Shown here in pieces: positions 25,923 through 34,816 of a stretch of 64,000 bases of DNA. A program made the position numbers and the translations under genes. Numbering within the stretch: position 1 is the first letter of the stretch; every line of letters starts with the position of its first letter. Below the pieces are notes generated by a model, which was given only the letters and a program-made list of their open reading frames with translations, was not told the DNA's origin and made no database searches. The DNA is from Virgibacillus ihumii. Lineage in GTDB: Bacteria; Bacillota; Bacilli; Bacillales; Amphibacillaceae. Location of the stretch: NCBI RefSeq assembly GCF_902726655.1, contig NZ_CACVAN010000001.1:186001-250000 (forward strand). Direction: 5' to 3'.

Positions 25923-28413
25923 GGGATTATTTTATTATTCCACTTATGAATCGCTTGGGAATTGTCTGGAACAAACAATTAATCGAGAGGATGAACTGCA
26001 TGTATTTGGTCTAGGATCACTTGCCCATAGTATTCAAAGTAAATTGAACATCAATGCTTTAAGCATTAGTGAGATTTATGATTTGCTGTTTGAAGATTAT
26101 TATAATGTGGAGACAAAAATTTATTTGCAGTCACAATTAAGAAGGCATATCCAGCGAGGTAACTTTCAACATAGCGCATATTTGTTGAACCGATTGTCTT
26201 TAATTGTTGACACGTTTTTTACGATGGCAGACATTGATGCCAGGGAAGTTACCATAGATGGTAAACATTCAAGGCAAACGGAAATAATCCATTTGGTTAA
26301 TATATTACTGGAGGATGATGTTTTTAAGCGGTACCGGATAAATAAAGACCAGTTAACCAAAAATGAAATTTCCTTGAAATTAGGGAGTGCTTCAAATTTA
26401 AATAAGCTTATATTTTATGAGATAGAGTACCTGAATTTTGGACGTATGAATCTTATTCATTTTTTACATCGGAAAGGTTTTCAAATTGAATTCAGGATCC
26501 CATACAAAGATCAATATAAACGGAGTTTTGCATTCTGGAACAGTGTTTATAGAGTAGTTACGAAACAGGAAATTCAGCAAACTTTTCCGAGTGAAAAAAA
26601 GACTATTGGTAACGGAGAATGCTTCGCCTTGTTTAATGAGAGTAAATCATCAGAATTTTGTGAGCGGAAAAATGTTTCAGTAATGGAATTTGATTCCCAA
26701 CATGATTTTCAGGATTATTACCAAAGAACCAGAGATTATATTGTCGCCATAAAACCTGGGGAAGTGGAGACGATTGTTACAAACACAGTCAGTGGGCTTT
26801 ATGAGAACAGTGTCGGTAAATTTGTTTACCATTTGCAGTACTGCATGTATAAAGATCAACAGGTTCAACTCTCCTATGATCAATTTATTGAATTGATAAC
26901 AAATGATTGGGTTAAGATAGGGAATGCAAATGGGCCGGATGCATTATCATTATTGCTAGACTTGAAAGATTATATGGCAGGTGTCAGCACAATCAAAGAT
27001 ATTAAGGAAAGACTTTTCCGCTTACAAGAACTAGACCTGGTCAGACAGTCTTTTGATAGTGAGAATAGTGAGGATACCGGCAGAAACAGGATGAAACGTT
27101 ATATGCTCAATCCGTTTCGGACTTTCGCTTTTCTTCATACTGAAAGATACAGTGTCACCATTAAGCAATTAATTGACCTGGTAGGGGAGCTTGAGAGACT
27201 CTGTCAATATTTGTTGCCAAATGAAACTGAATTAATGTCTGTGAATACATATATGGAGAGATGGCAGGAAGTACTTCAGACAATTGATGAAGGGGATGAC
27301 AAAAAAGTCTGGGAAAAAATATTCAACAAGCGTTTTCCGGATGATTGGAAATTTGAGGTGCCAGAGTTTTTGCAGTTAATATACTTAACCGCATCTCGAT
27401 ATGATAAGGCAGAATCTAGAATTCTTTCATTGTCACTCATGCAGGAAAAAATACTTCAATCAAATCCGAAAAATGCATTGCATATGACGAATGTTACGCA
27501 AATGAATTTCCCGGAAGAGCATTCTAACAGTCTTTCCGCGTTTTTTACTCACAGTGAACTAAAAGAAATAATTCAAGCAGTAAACTCACAAATGAGGAAC
27601 ATTTTATTGCACTCACTTTGGGTGGATTATACGGTTGAAGAGAGCTTCTCAGAATTAGGTATATATCAGCTGTATAATATATTGTCCAATTATGAGGGGT
27701 CTGTTAAATTTAGTTGGATTAAAAACCTTCATGACAACGGTTTGAGAAATATTTACCTGGAAATATTGGCTGACTTATATACTAATGGGGAAGTCAGTAA
27801 ATACAGGACTCATGAGGAATTTACTATGTTTCAAATGCCTGACCAACAAAAGTCTTCTCAGGTGCCTCATAGAAAAGAGTTGAGCGGAAAAATCCCCGGT
27901 GTTTACTGGTTAAATCATGATTTTTGTTCGAAAAAATTCTTTTTGACGACTTTTATTGACCAGGAACCAATTTATGAACAAGAGTTCCATCATCAATTTC
28001 TATTTAGTAAAATCGGAAAATTATTTTCTATTTCTAAGTCTGAGCGCGATTCTTTCCGTAATTATATTTTCCCGATGTTTCCCCACTGGACGTTCACCAA
28101 AAAAGAGAATCTTATTGATATGGAGTATCAGACAACGTTAAGGAAATACAAAAACTATGAAAACGTTTCATACCCAAAAGAACTGAAAAGTCTACAGATA
28201 TTACGGAGTGTATATCGGGAGAATCGGCGTACAAAGGCAAGAAATCAGTACCGTAGGGATAGAGATTTTAACGATAAAGAGGTTCTTCAGCAATTTGGAG
28301 AAAACATTAATTCATTTAATGTGAAAGCTGAACCTGGAAATCATTGCAAGATGTGTCAATATCTAAATAGTTGTAGTGAGGGGTGGTTTGCTATTGACAA
28401 CAACAATAATTAG
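25876..28413 (+). CDS. AddB/RecC-like protein with C-terminal Fe-S cysteine motif
   Basis: An 845-residue protein. LHMTNVTQMNFPEE near residue 534 fits the helicase-like motif of AddB/RecC/Cas4-linked proteins (usually xVFVLGLNEGxFP). DFCSKKFFL near 685 and CKMCQYLNSC near 823 match the first cysteine and the C-x2-C-x5-C of the AddB iron-sulfur nuclease domain. I could not find the expected GRIDRID...DYK catalytic segment between them, so the nuclease may be inactive. No Walker A is seen, as in AddB relatives with a degenerate motor. The start is uncertain: GTG 25876 is used, but no good ribosome binding site distinguishes it from later starts. It overlaps both neighbours, fitting one operon with the two UvrD-like helicases. 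Confidence 0.65.
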   Translation: MTLLQKDLKAQQHHTKGLFYYSTYESLGNCLEQTINREDELHVFGLGSLAHSIQSKLNINALSISEIYDLLFEDYYNVETKIYLQSQLRRHIQRGNFQHSAYLLNRLSLIVDTFFTMADIDAREVTIDGKHSRQTEIIHLVNILLEDDVFKRYRINKDQLTKNEISLKLGSASNLNKLIFYEIEYLNFGRMNLIHFLHRKGFQIEFRIPYKDQYKRSFAFWNSVYRVVTKQEIQQTFPSEKKTIGNGECFALFNESKSSEFCERKNVSVMEFDSQHDFQDYYQRTRDYIVAIKPGEVETIVTNTVSGLYENSVGKFVYHLQYCMYKDQQVQLSYDQFIELITNDWVKIGNANGPDALSLLLDLKDYMAGVSTIKDIKERLFRLQELDLVRQSFDSENSEDTGRNRMKRYMLNPFRTFAFLHTERYSVTIKQLIDLVGELERLCQYLLPNETELMSVNTYMERWQEVLQTIDEGDDKKVWEKIFNKRFPDDWKFEVPEFLQLIYLTASRYDKAESRILSLSLMQEKILQSNPKNALHMTNVTQMNFPEEHSNSLSAFFTHSELKEIIQAVNSQMRNILLHSLWVDYTVEESFSELGIYQLYNILSNYEGSVKFSWIKNLHDNGLRNIYLEILADLYTNGEVSKYRTHEEFTMFQMPDQQKSSQVPHRKELSGKIPGVYWLNHDFCSKKFFLTTFIDQEPIYEQEFHHQFLFSKIGKLFSISKSERDSFRNYIFPMFPHWTFTKKENLIDMEYQTTLRKYKNYENVSYPKELKSLQILRSVYRENRRTKARNQYRRDRDFNDKEVLQQFGENINSFNVKAEPGNHCKMCQYLNSCSEGWFAIDNNNN

Positions 28414-30061
28414 AAATGAAGAAATAGAGCAGTTTAGCAGGCGTTTGTCAAAGAGATGGAAAAATTATTTTTCAATAGACGGACTTCTACCTGGAATTCA
28501 TCCAACCAATGAACAGAAACAAGTCGTTCAGTCTAGCGAGAAGCAATTAATGATCAGAGGATCTGCAGGCAGTGGGAAGAGTTTGATGCTCGTTTACCGG
28601 CTAATTAAAATGATGGAGCAGGCAGAATCTCCTCAAAAAATTCTCTATGTTACATTTAACCAAACATTAATTCAGGACACTTTAAAACGTTTGAAACAGT
28701 CGGATAAATATATTGAATTGTCAAAAACTCATAAGGTTAGTGTTGTCACATATCATGACTTGGTTAGAAAAATCCTGATGTATGAATGTGGATATCCAAG
28801 TATAAACCGGCTTTATATGAAGCAATCATCTATATCTAATCATGAATCTTTGATAGAAGCGCGTATTCGTATTATTCTTGAAGAATTTAAACAATCACCT
28901 GAATTTATCAGATATGAACGGTTATACAAAACACATACCCCTAAGTTTTTGCGTGAAGAGTTTTTTTGGATGAAGGCAAATGGAATTTATACTTGGGATA
29001 TGTATTCTACCAGGGAAAGAAAAGGACGAGGGCATAGTCCCAACGTTGCAAGAAAACAACGATCGACCATTTTTCATTTGTTTAAGCTGTATCAGGATTT
29101 TATGAAGAACCATTTTAAAACTCCCCAACTTGATATGGAAGATTATGCATTGCATTTGCTAAATGAGCTGCAATTGAATAAAAGTGCATCGTTCAAATTT
29201 GATCACATATTGGTTGATGAATTTCAGGATTTGCAGCCAATGCAGATTAAAAGTTTGGTGGCACTAACTAGAAAGACAATTACACTCGTCGGGGATGCTA
29301 AGCAAAGAATTTATAAACGAACTCCTGTATCATACAAGGATTTAAACCTTAAAGTCAATTCAAGAACCAATCAAAGGCTCACAAAGAATTTTCGCTCGAC
29401 AAGGCAGATTATGAACCTAGCAAGTGCTTTGCAATTTACTGATGTAGAAAATGTCCGTGAAGACGATCAGGATTTCTTCCGAGAAGGTCCAAAGCCAGAA
29501 ATAAAACATTTTACAACAATGAACCGCATGGCAAATCAAATGAAAAAAGAGATACATCAAATATTGAATTATCATCCAGGTAAATCTATTGCTGTTATTC
29601 ATCGTTATAGTGACAATGAATTAAATAGGTATGGGAATTTAAGGCATGCATTAGAACGAGAATTCCATGTTATTGGAATTGAACAATATGGAAAAAGTTT
29701 TGATTATAATAAACAAAAGAAACCTATTTTCTTCACAAACCCCTTCGAAATAAAGGGATTGGAGTTTGATTATGTATTTATTGTCCATTTTGACCGTTAC
29801 CATTATCCGTCAGAAAATAGAATAAACGATCTGAAGGAACGGTATGACACAAAGAAAATAAACTACCAGAATTATGATAAAGATTATGACGAGATTTTGA
29901 ATGATGAAAAGAAGGTGTTATATGTAGCCTGCTCACGGGCAAAAGAAGAACTGCGGTTGTATTATGCAAACGAAAAGCAGCAACGGATATCTCCATTTGT
30001 AAGGGATTTTGATACGCGAGATTATGTGAGTAATTTTGGTAAGGGGAAGTATAGGAATTAG
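28394..30061 (+). CDS. Second UvrD-like SF1 helicase of the three-gene operon
   Basis: A 555-residue SF1 helicase: motif I IRGSAGSGKSLMLVYRL near residue 55, motif II LVDEFQDLQPMQ near 274, motif III GDAKQRIYKR, motif IV TKNFRSTRQI, motif V FEIKGLEFDYVFIVHFD near 455 and motif VI YVACSRAKEELRLYY near 509. TTG 28394 is preferred because GGGGTGG sits upstream at normal distance; it overlaps the AddB-like gene by 20 bases. The compact form resembles stand-alone UvrD-type helicases such as those in Gabija (GajB), but no GajA-like nuclease is present. It is the last intact gene of the island before the insertion element. Confidence 0.82.
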   Translation: MTTTIIRNEEIEQFSRRLSKRWKNYFSIDGLLPGIHPTNEQKQVVQSSEKQLMIRGSAGSGKSLMLVYRLIKMMEQAESPQKILYVTFNQTLIQDTLKRLKQSDKYIELSKTHKVSVVTYHDLVRKILMYECGYPSINRLYMKQSSISNHESLIEARIRIILEEFKQSPEFIRYERLYKTHTPKFLREEFFWMKANGIYTWDMYSTRERKGRGHSPNVARKQRSTIFHLFKLYQDFMKNHFKTPQLDMEDYALHLLNELQLNKSASFKFDHILVDEFQDLQPMQIKSLVALTRKTITLVGDAKQRIYKRTPVSYKDLNLKVNSRTNQRLTKNFRSTRQIMNLASALQFTDVENVREDDQDFFREGPKPEIKHFTTMNRMANQMKKEIHQILNYHPGKSIAVIHRYSDNELNRYGNLRHALEREFHVIGIEQYGKSFDYNKQKKPIFFTNPFEIKGLEFDYVFIVHFDRYHYPSENRINDLKERYDTKKINYQNYDKDYDEILNDEKKVLYVACSRAKEELRLYYANEKQQRISPFVRDFDTRDYVSNFGKGKYRN

Positions 30062-30178
30062 AGTTATCAAAGTACCTTCTGTTTTTAATGCATATGTTGG
30101 AGTTCTGTCAAGAAAATGGACACCTAACTTTGGTAAACCACTTCTTCCAAAACAACTACCGCGCTACGCTTGGTAAGA

Positions 30179-30225
30179 CCGTAGGAAGTGACAAGTCTAA
30201 AACCGTGACTTGTCACTTCCTACGG
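30179..30225. repeat. Perfect 18-bp inverted repeat inside the IS end
   Basis: CCGTAGGAAGTGACAAGT pairs without mismatch with ACTTGTCACTTCCTACGG across an 11-base loop. It lies between the OrfB stop and the left end of the IS. It could terminate incoming transcription or be a small nested palindromic element. Confidence 0.85.
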
Positions 30226-30237
30226 CCAAATGGTTAA

Positions 30238-31165
30238 TTAAGAGCTAACTTGCAGTGCCTTGGATTGGTACATTCTTTCATATTTATTTGGTGATGTATT
30301 CCCTAGGCTCGAATGTTTTCGCTTCTCGTTGTAACGACTGCTTATATAATTATTAATGGCTTTAATTGCTTCAAAGCGTGTTTTAAAGCGTCTTCGGTAT
30401 ATCAGGTCTTTCTTAATCGTCGCATGAAACGACTCGATACAGGCATTGTCATACGGGTTGCCTTTCCTGCTCATACTTATTTGCATGTCATTTTCTTTCA
30501 GCACACTGATATAATCATTTGAACAGTATTGGGAACCTCGATCGGAATGATGGATTAGCTTCTCATTGGGCTGTCTGGTCAGAATCGCCATCTTCAAAGC
30601 CTTTAAGGTTAGTGCCGTTTTCATATGGGAGGTTATATTCCAACCAATAATCTTTCTGGAAAACAAATCCATCACCGTAGCTAAATAAAGCCACCCTTCT
30701 AATGTCCAAATGTACGTGATATCTGTAACCCAAACGCGGTCTGGCTCCTTCACATCAAATTCCTGATTTAATAAGTTCGGATAAACATGCATATCATGAT
30801 TCGAGTCCGTCGTTTTGATAAACCGTTTCTTTGGCATGGCGTTTAAGCCCATCTCTTTCATCATTCGAGCTACTGTTTTGACGGATATATCATAACCCTA
30901 CTTCCAAATCATCATGTATTCTCGGACTTCCATAGGTTGCCTCACTTTCATGAAAGGACTTTTTAATTTTTTGCTTAATTTCTTTTCGATGGGCCTCTCT
31001 GGCCGACATCTCTTCTTTCCTATTTAACCATGCATAATAACCGCTTTTCGATACTTCCAATACGCTGCACATTTTCACAATACTGTGTTCATTCCGATGA
31101 GCCTGAATGAAACGATATTTATCGATTACTCTTGGTTTTTCGTGAAAATGTGCATCGCTTTTTTT
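30238..31165 (-). pseudogene. IS3-family transposase OrfB (DDE integrase), frameshifted
   Basis: Entered by -1 slippage from OrfA at the run of seven A on the coding strand (T run 31159-31165), giving [20 protein letters not shown]. The product has an HTH_21 segment ([13 protein letters not shown]), then the integrase core WVTDITYIWTLEGWLYLATVMDLFSRKI, HSDRGSQYCS and the final glutamate in NPYDNACIESFHATIKKD. The frame breaks at three C at 30896-30898: with two, [15 protein letters not shown] would read through. As it stands, the catalytic part cannot be made from the OrfA start. Confidence 0.88.
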
Positions 31166-31422
31166 AATATTTCATTCTGCTCCCTCAGGTCCTGAAGTTC
31201 CTTTTCGTGCTGCCTCTTAAGTTTCTCCAGCTCGCCAGGCGTGATGTATTGTTCTGGAGCGTTTTCCTGTTCTTTTTTCTTTTTATAGTCAGCAACCCAT
31301 TTACAAAGGGTAGAATAAGAAAGTTCAAGTTCATACGCTACTTCCCGGGCCACTCTCCCCTCCTCAATAATTAGCTTACATACATGCTCTTTAAATTCTG
31401 GATCTTTCCATTTCCCCATCAT
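31126..31422 (-). CDS. IS3-family transposase OrfA (helix-turn-helix subunit)
   Basis: About 98 residues: [20 protein letters not shown] followed by a helix-turn-helix ([16 protein letters not shown]) and a leucine-zipper-like coiled coil ([20 protein letters not shown]) ending with LKKAMHIF, the usual OrfA architecture. AAAGGA lies seven bases before ATG 31422. The A7 run near its end is the expected slippage site for making OrfAB. Confidence 0.88.
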   Translation of the reverse strand: MMGKWKDPEFKEHVCKLIIEEGRVAREVAYELELSYSTLCKWVADYKKKKEQENAPEQYITPGELEKLKRQHEKELQDLREQNEILKKAMHIFTKNQE

Positions 31423-31649
31423 AAACACGTCCTTTTCTGTTGGTTAAATTATACACCATTCTCATTTTGACGTGTCCATTTAAAAGACTAACTTAAATGT
31501 TCATACACCTTTTACAATTATTCCCTGCACCAGTTACCTTTTGAATTCTCATAAGTTCTTTTATAATATTTAAAGATGACTTTGGTCCTTTAGTCGGGGA
31601 TCAGACAAAATCATCATTTGACATCTTAGAGAAAGGGGACAACTTAGAA

Positions 31650-32463
31650 ATGATGTTGGGGTGTTTGGGATTCATTGCATTTATTGCTTTAATTGTATGG
31701 GCTTTTATTGTCAATTCTTTTCTTGGGGTTGTCTCGATCATTGCAGGTATTGCGCTTTTCACATGGAAATGGACTATTATAAATGGGTTAGGTGCATTAT
31801 TGTTCGCTGTCATAATAGCCTGGGGCTTTAATCTGCATTGGATTATTGGTATTATATTCAGTTTCATTGGCCTAGTAATTATTTGCATGGATTTGGCAAT
31901 GAAAAAAGAGGAAGAAGAGAAGGAATTATCGTTAAATAATTTAATAGAATATGAAAATTTTGAGGTGACACATCAATTTAATGGGGATAATATGCAAATG
32001 ATTATTGTCGATGAGTCAACCAAAAGATTTGCATATCTTAATGGTGAAGACAATCGCAGTGTTTACAGCATAAAGGACATCCTTAAAATTGAAATTAGAG
32101 AAGACGATGATATTGTGACAAGAACGTCAAATGACATAAGTGCTTCAGGTCCGATGCTTGGCGGTATGATCGGTGGTGGGGCTTGGAGCAGTGGTTGGAG
32201 GGCTCAACAGAAAACACAGGGTTGATAATATAATCAAGCGAATCTCCCTGCACATTGTTGTTAATGACACAGACCAGCCGTCGATTACCACGGACTTTTT
32301 TAAAGGTTACCAAAAACGTAGCAGTGGTACTGTGAAAGATGCTTATACAGAAGTCGAACGTTTGTATGATTTGTTAACTGTCTTAATGCGGCAAGTAGAC
32401 TATCGGGCAGGTGAGGAAACAATTTTGGTAAAAGAAACAATACCAAATGATTCGAATGACTAA
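31650..32463 (+). pseudogene. Membrane protein with C-terminal cytosolic domain, frameshifted
   Basis: The first frame (31650-32225) has three to four hydrophobic helices in the first 85 residues, then an acidic soluble domain (FEVTHQFNGDNM, RFAYLNGED). At the four-G run 32178-32181 one base too many diverts the frame; reading three G gives GLGAVVGGLNRK and leads into the second frame, which ends NDSND at 32463 after SLHIVVNDTDQPSI and EVERLYDLLTVL. The restored protein would be about 270 residues, of a type often carried in Firmicutes with glycine-rich linker and a C-terminal domain of unknown role. AAAGGGG precedes ATG 31650 at a somewhat long distance. Function unknown. Natural pseudogene or sequencing error. 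Confidence 0.7.
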
Positions 32464-32554
32464 GCCAGCAGTAGGCGACTATAATACGGACATATTAGCG
32501 ATTCACAATTAATACTTCACCACTTGCCAACGTTACTAAACATATTGTGAAATT

Positions 32555-32600
32555 AAAAAAGCTCAAGACCATCTGAAAGAGAGTCTTCAGCTTTTTTACA
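32555..32600. terminator. Bidirectional intrinsic terminator
   Basis: AAAAAAGCTCAAGAC and GTCTTCAGCTTTTTT form a stem with one mismatch, with A- and T-tracts on both sides. It lies between the converging membrane protein gene and the glycerate kinase gene and can serve both. Confidence 0.8.
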
Positions 32601-32721
32601 TTTTTATTGGCTAAATCCCCGATAATTACTGTTAAAGTGCGCAGATAAAATATCAAAAAACACATATATATAGGAAATACTATGATTTTAAAGGATTTCA
32701 TTTCGAGCTACCATTTCGGCG

Positions 32722-33849
32722 TCATTTCCGCATCCCATAAACAAAATCCACAATCTGTTTTGTCTGATTATATAATAATTTTTCGGCATGTTTCATGCAC
32801 TCGTCAATCGTCATAGGTTGTGTAACAGCGGAAAAGCATCCGTGAAATTTGCTGCGGAGCTTATTATGATCTCCGGCTAATGATCCGGAAATTAATAAAG
32901 CTGGTATTTCATAAAACTGGGCCAGATCAGCAATATATCCAGGTGCTTTTCCGTATAAAGTCTGTTCATCACTTTGGCCTTCACCCGTTATTATCAAATC
33001 GGCCTGCTTTATGGCATCCTTCATAAACGAAGCATCAGCCACGAGTTCTGCACCTGATACTAGTTCTGCGCCGAGTATGAGTAAGGCAAAACCCAATCCA
33101 CCGGCAGCGCCTGCACCTTCTGTATCGTGAAATGTTTTTTTTAACTGATTTTCAATTACAGATGAAAAATTAGCGAGTGCATTGTCATATATAGGTACTT
33201 GCTTATCGGTTGTGCCTTTTTGCGGTCCATAAACCACACTGGCGCCATTCGCCCCATATAACGGATTATCTACATCACAAGCAACTTTTATGGAAGCACG
33301 AGACAATCTGGGGTCGATGTCAGCGAAACTGACACGTGTAACATCCAATAAATCTTTCCCGAATATTCCTGAAGCTTGCCCTTTCCTTTTCCATGCTTTC
33401 ATTCCTAAAGCCTGCAGTAATCCAAGTCCACCGTCGTTTGTTGCGCTGCCGCCCAGTCCGATAATAAATGAGGTACAGCCTCTATCCAATGCATCGCTGA
33501 TAACTTCACCAAGTCCGTAAGTTGTAGTCATATCCGGATTACGTTTAGCTTGCGGTACTTGGATAAGTCCGGCAATGTTTGCAATTTCGATGACAGCTGT
33601 GTTGTCTTTAAGTATGGCATAGTACGTATTAATTTTTTCACCTAATGGACCTGTGCATGTTACTTCTACTTGTTGACCGCCTACAGATGAAAGCAATGCA
33701 TCAACAGTTCCTTCCCCACCATCAGCCATCGGTTTCGATTCAACAATAGCCTTATTGTTGAGAGACAGAATCGCACGTTCCATCGTGTTTGCTACCTGGA
33801 TGGAAGTTAAACTTCCTTTATACGAATCTGGGGCTAATAAAATGTTCAT
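32722..33849 (-). CDS. glxK: Glycerate kinase (GarK/GlxK type)
   Basis: Phosphorylates D-glycerate with ATP to a phosphoglycerate, feeding glyoxylate and sugar-acid carbon into glycolysis. The 375-residue protein has the family start MNILLAPDSYKGSLTS, then SKPMADGGEGTVDALL, FIIGLGGSATNDGGLGLLQALG and GAAGGLGF, typical of type-II glycerate kinases. TAGGAG precedes ATG 33849. The gene starts 11 bases after the RpiR-type regulator on the same strand and is likely co-transcribed with it. The pairing of a glycerate kinase with an alpha-glucoside regulator has no obvious metabolic logic; it may be incidental. Confidence 0.93.
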   Translation of the reverse strand: MNILLAPDSYKGSLTSIQVANTMERAILSLNNKAIVESKPMADGGEGTVDALLSSVGGQQVEVTCTGPLGEKINTYYAILKDNTAVIEIANIAGLIQVPQAKRNPDMTTTYGLGEVISDALDRGCTSFIIGLGGSATNDGGLGLLQALGMKAWKRKGQASGIFGKDLLDVTRVSFADIDPRLSRASIKVACDVDNPLYGANGASVVYGPQKGTTDKQVPIYDNALANFSSVIENQLKKTFHDTEGAGAAGGLGFALLILGAELVSGAELVADASFMKDAIKQADLIITGEGQSDEQTLYGKAPGYIADLAQFYEIPALLISGSLAGDHNKLRSKFHGCFSAVTQPMTIDECMKHAEKLLYNQTKQIVDFVYGMRK

Positions 33850-33860
33850 AGTGAATGCTC

Positions 33861-34662
33861 CTATTCAAGATTATTTAAGAATATAGAATAAACAAGATAA
33901 ATGGAATTGATAACACTGAGCATGTTGATTTCTTCCAGGATCGGTGATTTATAATTTTTAAGTGCTTTGCTGCTGACCGGAATAATTTGATTTGCATGCT
34001 GTGCTAAAAAACTATTTTCGTTACCTGTAATTGCAACAATCGGTATGTTTCGTTTTTTTAATTGCTTGACCAATCGCGTAATGAACCTCGTTTCCCCGGA
34101 GAAAGAAATGACAATAGCCAAATCTTCAGTTGTCAGAATTTCTGCTTCAGAAAGCTGATTTTCATGGTTACTGTATGAGGATGCATATTTTCCCAGTCGG
34201 ATAAATTTAAATTGCGCATTTCTTGCAAGCAAGTGTGAGAATGTTACACCGAAAAATGAAATTTTTTGGGAATGATGAATTCGTTTCACAACCTCCAGAA
34301 TTTCCTTTGATTGCATAAGATTCCGGGTTTCTTAGTGATGCCTGCAGCTCATTATAATAGCTGTTTAGTTGACTTAAATTGATTTTCAATTCAAGGTTTT
34401 CATAATCTACTTCCGTGTAATTGAATTCGATGAAAGTACGAGCGTACTCTTTTAGTTCTTTAAATGTTATATTTTCAAAGCGATGACAAAAACGCGTAAT
34501 GGTAGCGGGGGATGTATGGCATTCTTTAGCTAATTCATAAATTGACATTTTTGGAATTTTATTGACGTTACGCAAAATATATTCGGCAATAATAATTTCT
34601 GATTTCGTACTGTCAGTTGAAGACTCAATAAAGTTTAATAGCTTGGCTAAAAAATTATACAT
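33861..34662 (-). pseudogene. RpiR/MurR-family regulator (GlvR-like), split by a frameshift
   Basis: Two overlapping frames give one protein of about 265 residues. The first (from ATG 34662, CGGAGTGG upstream) has an N-terminal RpiR helix-turn-helix (KMSIYELAKECHTSPATITRFC); the second carries the SIS sugar-phosphate-binding domain (ISFFGVTFSHLLA, LAIVISFSGETRF, VAITGNENS). The frame is lost near 34323-34327 where a GG on the coding strand should probably be a single G, giving RNPNLMQSKEIL. The gene is divergent from the GH4/PTS genes, and in Bacillus an RpiR-type protein (GlvR) activates the equivalent operon, so this was most likely their sensor. If the shift is real, control of that operon may be lost. 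Confidence 0.82.
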
Positions 34663-34721
34663 CGTACCACTCCGGATTTCATGATTATTGTAAGTCTCAG
34701 TATAAACCAACTCCTAAAAAA

Positions 34722-34736
34722 TTTCATAAAATGAAA
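34722..34736. promoter_or_regulatory. Candidate operator for the RpiR-type regulator
   Basis: TTTCAT-AAA-ATGAAA is a perfect inverted repeat in the gap between the divergent regulator and the GH4 glucosidase gene. Position and symmetry fit a regulator site; binding is inference. Confidence 0.5.
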
Positions 34737-34816
34737 CTTTTCAGGTGAATGATTGTTTCTGCGTTAACATGTGGATTGAAGCGATTACAGTACTATTACT
34801 TCTAGGAGCTGATAAA

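Larger units (their letters stand above)
30105..31490 (-). mobile_element. Defective IS3-family insertion sequence
   Basis: Contains an OrfA/OrfB transposase pair read leftward. The ends carry a shared inverted segment: TGGACAC at 30117-30123 and its complement GTGTCCA at 31472-31478, each bordered by an A/T-rich tract and GTC. Exact ends and a target duplication could not be fixed, so the coordinates are approximate. OrfB carries a frameshift, so this copy should not move by itself. It sits at the right edge of the defence island. Confidence 0.8.

Noticed and set aside
32495-32701. 68-codon minus-strand frame with hydrophobic stretches
   Set aside because: No ribosome binding site and it spans the bidirectional terminator at 32555-32600.
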